From Phycisphaerae bacterium (GTDB taxonomy: Bacteria > Planctomycetota > Phycisphaerae > UBA1845 > Fen-1342), in assembly GCA_016935035.1 (NCBI GenBank), contig JAFGRR010000473.1:1-15551 (forward strand): a DNA stretch of 15,551 nt, read 5' to 3'. Of this stretch, positions 13,318 through 15,551 are shown in pieces. Both the position numbers and the translations under genes were made by a program. The notes beneath the pieces were generated by a model. The model did no database searches. It saw only the letters and a list, made by a program, of their open reading frames with translations, and was not told the DNA's origin. Every line of letters starts with the position of its first letter. Position 1 is the first letter of the stretch.

Positions 13318-15551
13318 TTGACACTACGAGTGAACATAGCCGCGCGTATCGTCGCCATCATAGAGTACTTCATTCCGGCGCGCGTGAGGACTGCTGGTGG
13401 CGTCGAGTATCATCGGGCTCGTCTACTGGTGGCGTTCGCGCTGGCCGTAATTGCCGCGGGCTGCCCATATGGGCTCCTCTATTCCTGGCAAGGCAGCGCT
13501 GACGCCCTCATGGTCATCGGCTTGGCGTTCTGTGCCGGGCTTTGCCTGTTGCTCGTGTTGCGCCGCACGGGTCGGATCCAGATGGTTGCGCGGATGAGCG
13601 TTGGGTTGTTGTATGCATCTCTGACCGGCTTGGCGTTCTGTCTCGGGGGATCACTCGCTCCACCGCTGGTCTGGTATGCCGCCGTACCACTTGTCAGTAT
13701 TAGCCTGGAAGGTCGGCGTTCCGCGATGGTCTGGGCAGTTGTGGTCGTCGCGTCGCTGCTGGCGATGGTGGCGGCGGAGCAGGCCGGTTTCGCATTCCAG
13801 GACGATCTTGCGTATGACGGTCACCGCTTGGTCCAGGTTATCGTCGTAATCGGGTTGACCCTCCTGGTACTGACCCTGGCCGAGCTGCTGGAGTACTACC
13901 GCGAACAAGCGCTCACTAACCTGCGGCGTGAGAAGATGTTCTCGGAACACGTCGTCAACAGCCTGCCTGGAGTTTTCTACGTCTTTGATGATCAGGGTCG
14001 GTTCCTGAGTTGGAACGACAATTTCCGCCGTGTCACAGGCTACACCGAGGCGGAATTGACCTCAATGTGCCCCCGGGACTTTTTCACCGGCGAAGATCGC
14101 GGGGCAATCGCTCGTGCTGTTCAGCAGGTGTTCGAGACGGGAGAATGCGACACGGAAGCCGGGTTAACAAGCAAGGATGGTCGGCAGACACCATACTACC
14201 TTACGGGGCGCCTCGCTGTTCTGGATGGTCGACCTTGCCTTGTTGGGATGGGTGTGGATGTGGCCGAGCGAAGGCGCGCGGAGGAAGCCCTGCGCCTGAG
14301 CGAAGCACGCTTTCGCACGGCTGCCAGCACGGTCAGCGATCTGATCTACGAATGGGATGTTGCCACGGGACGTGTGGAGTGGTTCGGCGACATCGACGCG
14401 GCGCTGGGTTTTGAGCCCGGTGGTTTTCCAAGAACGCTTCAAGCATGGTTTGGACGCGTTCACCGCGAGGACCAGAAACGCGTGGCCAATACCATCGACC
14501 GTCATCGCGTCGAGACAGACCCGATCTTCGAGGAGTACCGCATCGAATGTGAGGACGGCCAGTGGCGTCACTGGGTGGACCGTGGCCAGCCGGTGTTGTC
14601 CGCCGACGGCAAGCCGCGATACTGGGTAGGCGCGTGCGTGGACGTGACGGACGAGAAGCGTGTCGAGCTGGAGTTGATCGCGGCACGTCGCGCGGCCGAG
14701 GCCGCCAGCCAGGCCAAGAGCGAGTTTCTCGCTAACATGAGCCACGAGATCCGGACGCCGATGACCGCGATCCTCGGATTCACCGATCTGCTCACCGAAC
14801 TCGATGACCTCGAAAACGTGCCGTCGCAGTACCTCGAGGCCACGCGGACGATCAAGCGCAACGGCGAGCACCTGCTTGGCATCATCAACGACATTCTCGA
14901 TCTCTCGAAGATCGAGGCCGGGCGCATGACCGTCGAGCGAATTCGCTGCTCGCCGTGCCGCATCATGGCCGAGGCCGCCGAGCTCATGCGCGTGCGGTGT
15001 GATGCAAAGGGACTGTCGATCGACATCGCATATGAAGGACCGATGCCCGAGACCATCGAAAGCGATCCGCTGCGGCTGCGCCAGATTCTCATGAATGTAC
15101 TGGGCAATGCGGTCAAGTTCACCGAACACGGCAGCGTGCGACTGACCGGTGGCTTCGACCACGAAGGCGGTTCACGAAAGCTGCACTTCGACGTGACCGA
15201 CAGCGGAATCGGCATGACTTCAGAGCAGGTGGAGCGTCTGTTCTTGCCGTTTACGCAAGCCGACAGCTCCACGACCCGCCGGTACGGGGGAACCGGCTTG
15301 GGCTTGACGATCAGCAAGCGATTGGCGGGAATGCTGGACGGCGACATCCGCGTTGTCGAGACGGGGCCCGGCTACGGCACTCGGATCAGAATAACCGTCG
15401 GCGCCGGGGACCTGAAGGGCGTGCGCTTCCTGACGAATCCGTCATCCGACAGCTTCGTTGGGCCGGAAGACACGCGGGCTGACGCGGCAGGCGACGAGCA
15501 GCCCTGTCAGGCCTGGTGCATTTTGTTGGCAGAGGATGGTCCTGACAATCA
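13318..15551 (+). CDS. Membrane-bound PAS-PAS hybrid sensor histidine kinase, 3'-truncated
   Basis: The frame stays open to the right edge. Start is TTG 13318 (with AGGAG) or GTG 13330; numbering uses the former. About six membrane helices (36-55, 63-81, 94-113, 116-131, 137-154, 172-191) form an N-terminal sensor of no family I recognise. PAS1 (about 205-324) contains LPGVFYVFDDQGRFLSWN; PAS2 (about 328-448) ends VGACVDVTDEKR, the PAC pattern. The HisKA motif EFLANMSHEIRTPM carries the phospho-accepting His476. The ATPase domain has the N box (Asn593, Asn597), G1 DSGIGM (628-633) and G2 GGTGLGL (657-663), so the kinase core is intact. After a linker, ILLAEDGPDN (735-744) starts a receiver domain with acidic pair Glu739/Asp740; its phospho-accepting Asp lies beyond the window. 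Autophosphorylation and an internal relay are expected. It is probably co-transcribed with the FadL gene. Confidence 0.9.
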   Translation, partial: MTLRVNIAARIVAIIEYFIPARVRTAGGVEYHRARLLVAFALAVIAAGCPYGLLYSWQGSADALMVIGLAFCAGLCLLLVLRRTGRIQMVARMSVGLLYASLTGLAFCLGGSLAPPLVWYAAVPLVSISLEGRRSAMVWAVVVVASLLAMVAAEQAGFAFQDDLAYDGHRLVQVIVVIGLTLLVLTLAELLEYYREQALTNLRREKMFSEHVVNSLPGVFYVFDDQGRFLSWNDNFRRVTGYTEAELTSMCPRDFFTGEDRGAIARAVQQVFETGECDTEAGLTSKDGRQTPYYLTGRLAVLDGRPCLVGMGVDVAERRRAEEALRLSEARFRTAASTVSDLIYEWDVATGRVEWFGDIDAALGFEPGGFPRTLQAWFGRVHREDQKRVANTIDRHRVETDPIFEEYRIECEDGQWRHWVDRGQPVLSADGKPRYWVGACVDVTDEKRVELELIAARRAAEAASQAKSEFLANMSHEIRTPMTAILGFTDLLTELDDLENVPSQYLEATRTIKRNGEHLLGIINDILDLSKIEAGRMTVERIRCSPCRIMAEAAELMRVRCDAKGLSIDIAYEGPMPETIESDPLRLRQILMNVLGNAVKFTEHGSVRLTGGFDHEGGSRKLHFDVTDSGIGMTSEQVERLFLPFTQADSSTTRRYGGTGLGLTISKRLAGMLDGDIRVVETGPGYGTRIRITVGAGDLKGVRFLTNPSSDSFVGPEDTRADAAGDEQPCQAWCILLAEDGPDN

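Noticed and set aside
13318..13346. TTGACA at 13318 as a promoter -35 box for the kinase
   Set aside because: No -10-like hexamer lies 16-18 bases downstream, and the position fits a TTG start codon better.

Overview
The window is GC-rich DNA from a bacterium that is most likely a planctomycete. This is an inference from gene content: two pseudopilin-like proteins of the prepilin/DUF1559-like type, a secreted protein ending in a dockerin-like EF-hand pair, a large share of signal-peptide proteins, a FadL-type outer-membrane channel, and a hybrid sensor kinase whose receiver domain begins ILLAEDGPDN. No rRNA, tRNA, CRISPR array, transposase or phage gene is visible. Ten protein genes are supported, and two of them run off the window ends.

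Layout, left to right. (1) 2-2161 (+): C-terminal part of a multi-pass GT-C/ArnT-like glycosyltransferase with an extra C-terminal beta domain. (2) 2189-4081 (-): a large secreted protein with a probable beta-propeller, convergent with gene 1. (3) 4082-4445: a divergent intergenic region with an operator-like inverted repeat. (4) 4446-7910 (+): a probable three-gene unit made of a secreted protein with four Kre9/KNH-like beta repeats plus a dockerin-like tail, followed by two tandem paralogous pseudopilin-like proteins. (5) 7935-8894 (-): an aldo/keto reductase. (6) 8967-9157: a cluster of short CGTCGGCC/GGCCGACG palindromes. (7) 9152-10762 (-): a secreted glycoside hydrolase family 9 enzyme. 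(8) 10763-10937: a second divergent intergenic region with a perfect 8+2+8 palindrome. (9) 10938-11762 (+): a polysaccharide-deacetylase-like lipoprotein whose usual catalytic Asp-Asp motif is replaced. (10) 12018-13304 (+): a FadL/TodX-family outer-membrane protein. (11) 13318-end (+): a membrane-bound hybrid histidine kinase, probably translationally coupled to the FadL gene and cut off at its receiver domain.

The content suggests polysaccharide handling at the cell surface (GH9 enzyme, deacetylase-like lipoprotein, secreted propeller protein, GT-C enzyme) beside a surface-structure module (repeat/dockerin protein plus two pseudopilins). A separate transport-and-sensing pair (FadL channel plus hybrid kinase) resembles the TodX/TodS arrangement in general logic. 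No single unequivocally new system is visible. The strongest candidates for follow-up are the dockerin-pseudopilin trio, the active-site-variant deacetylase, the FadL-kinase pair and the palindrome cluster.
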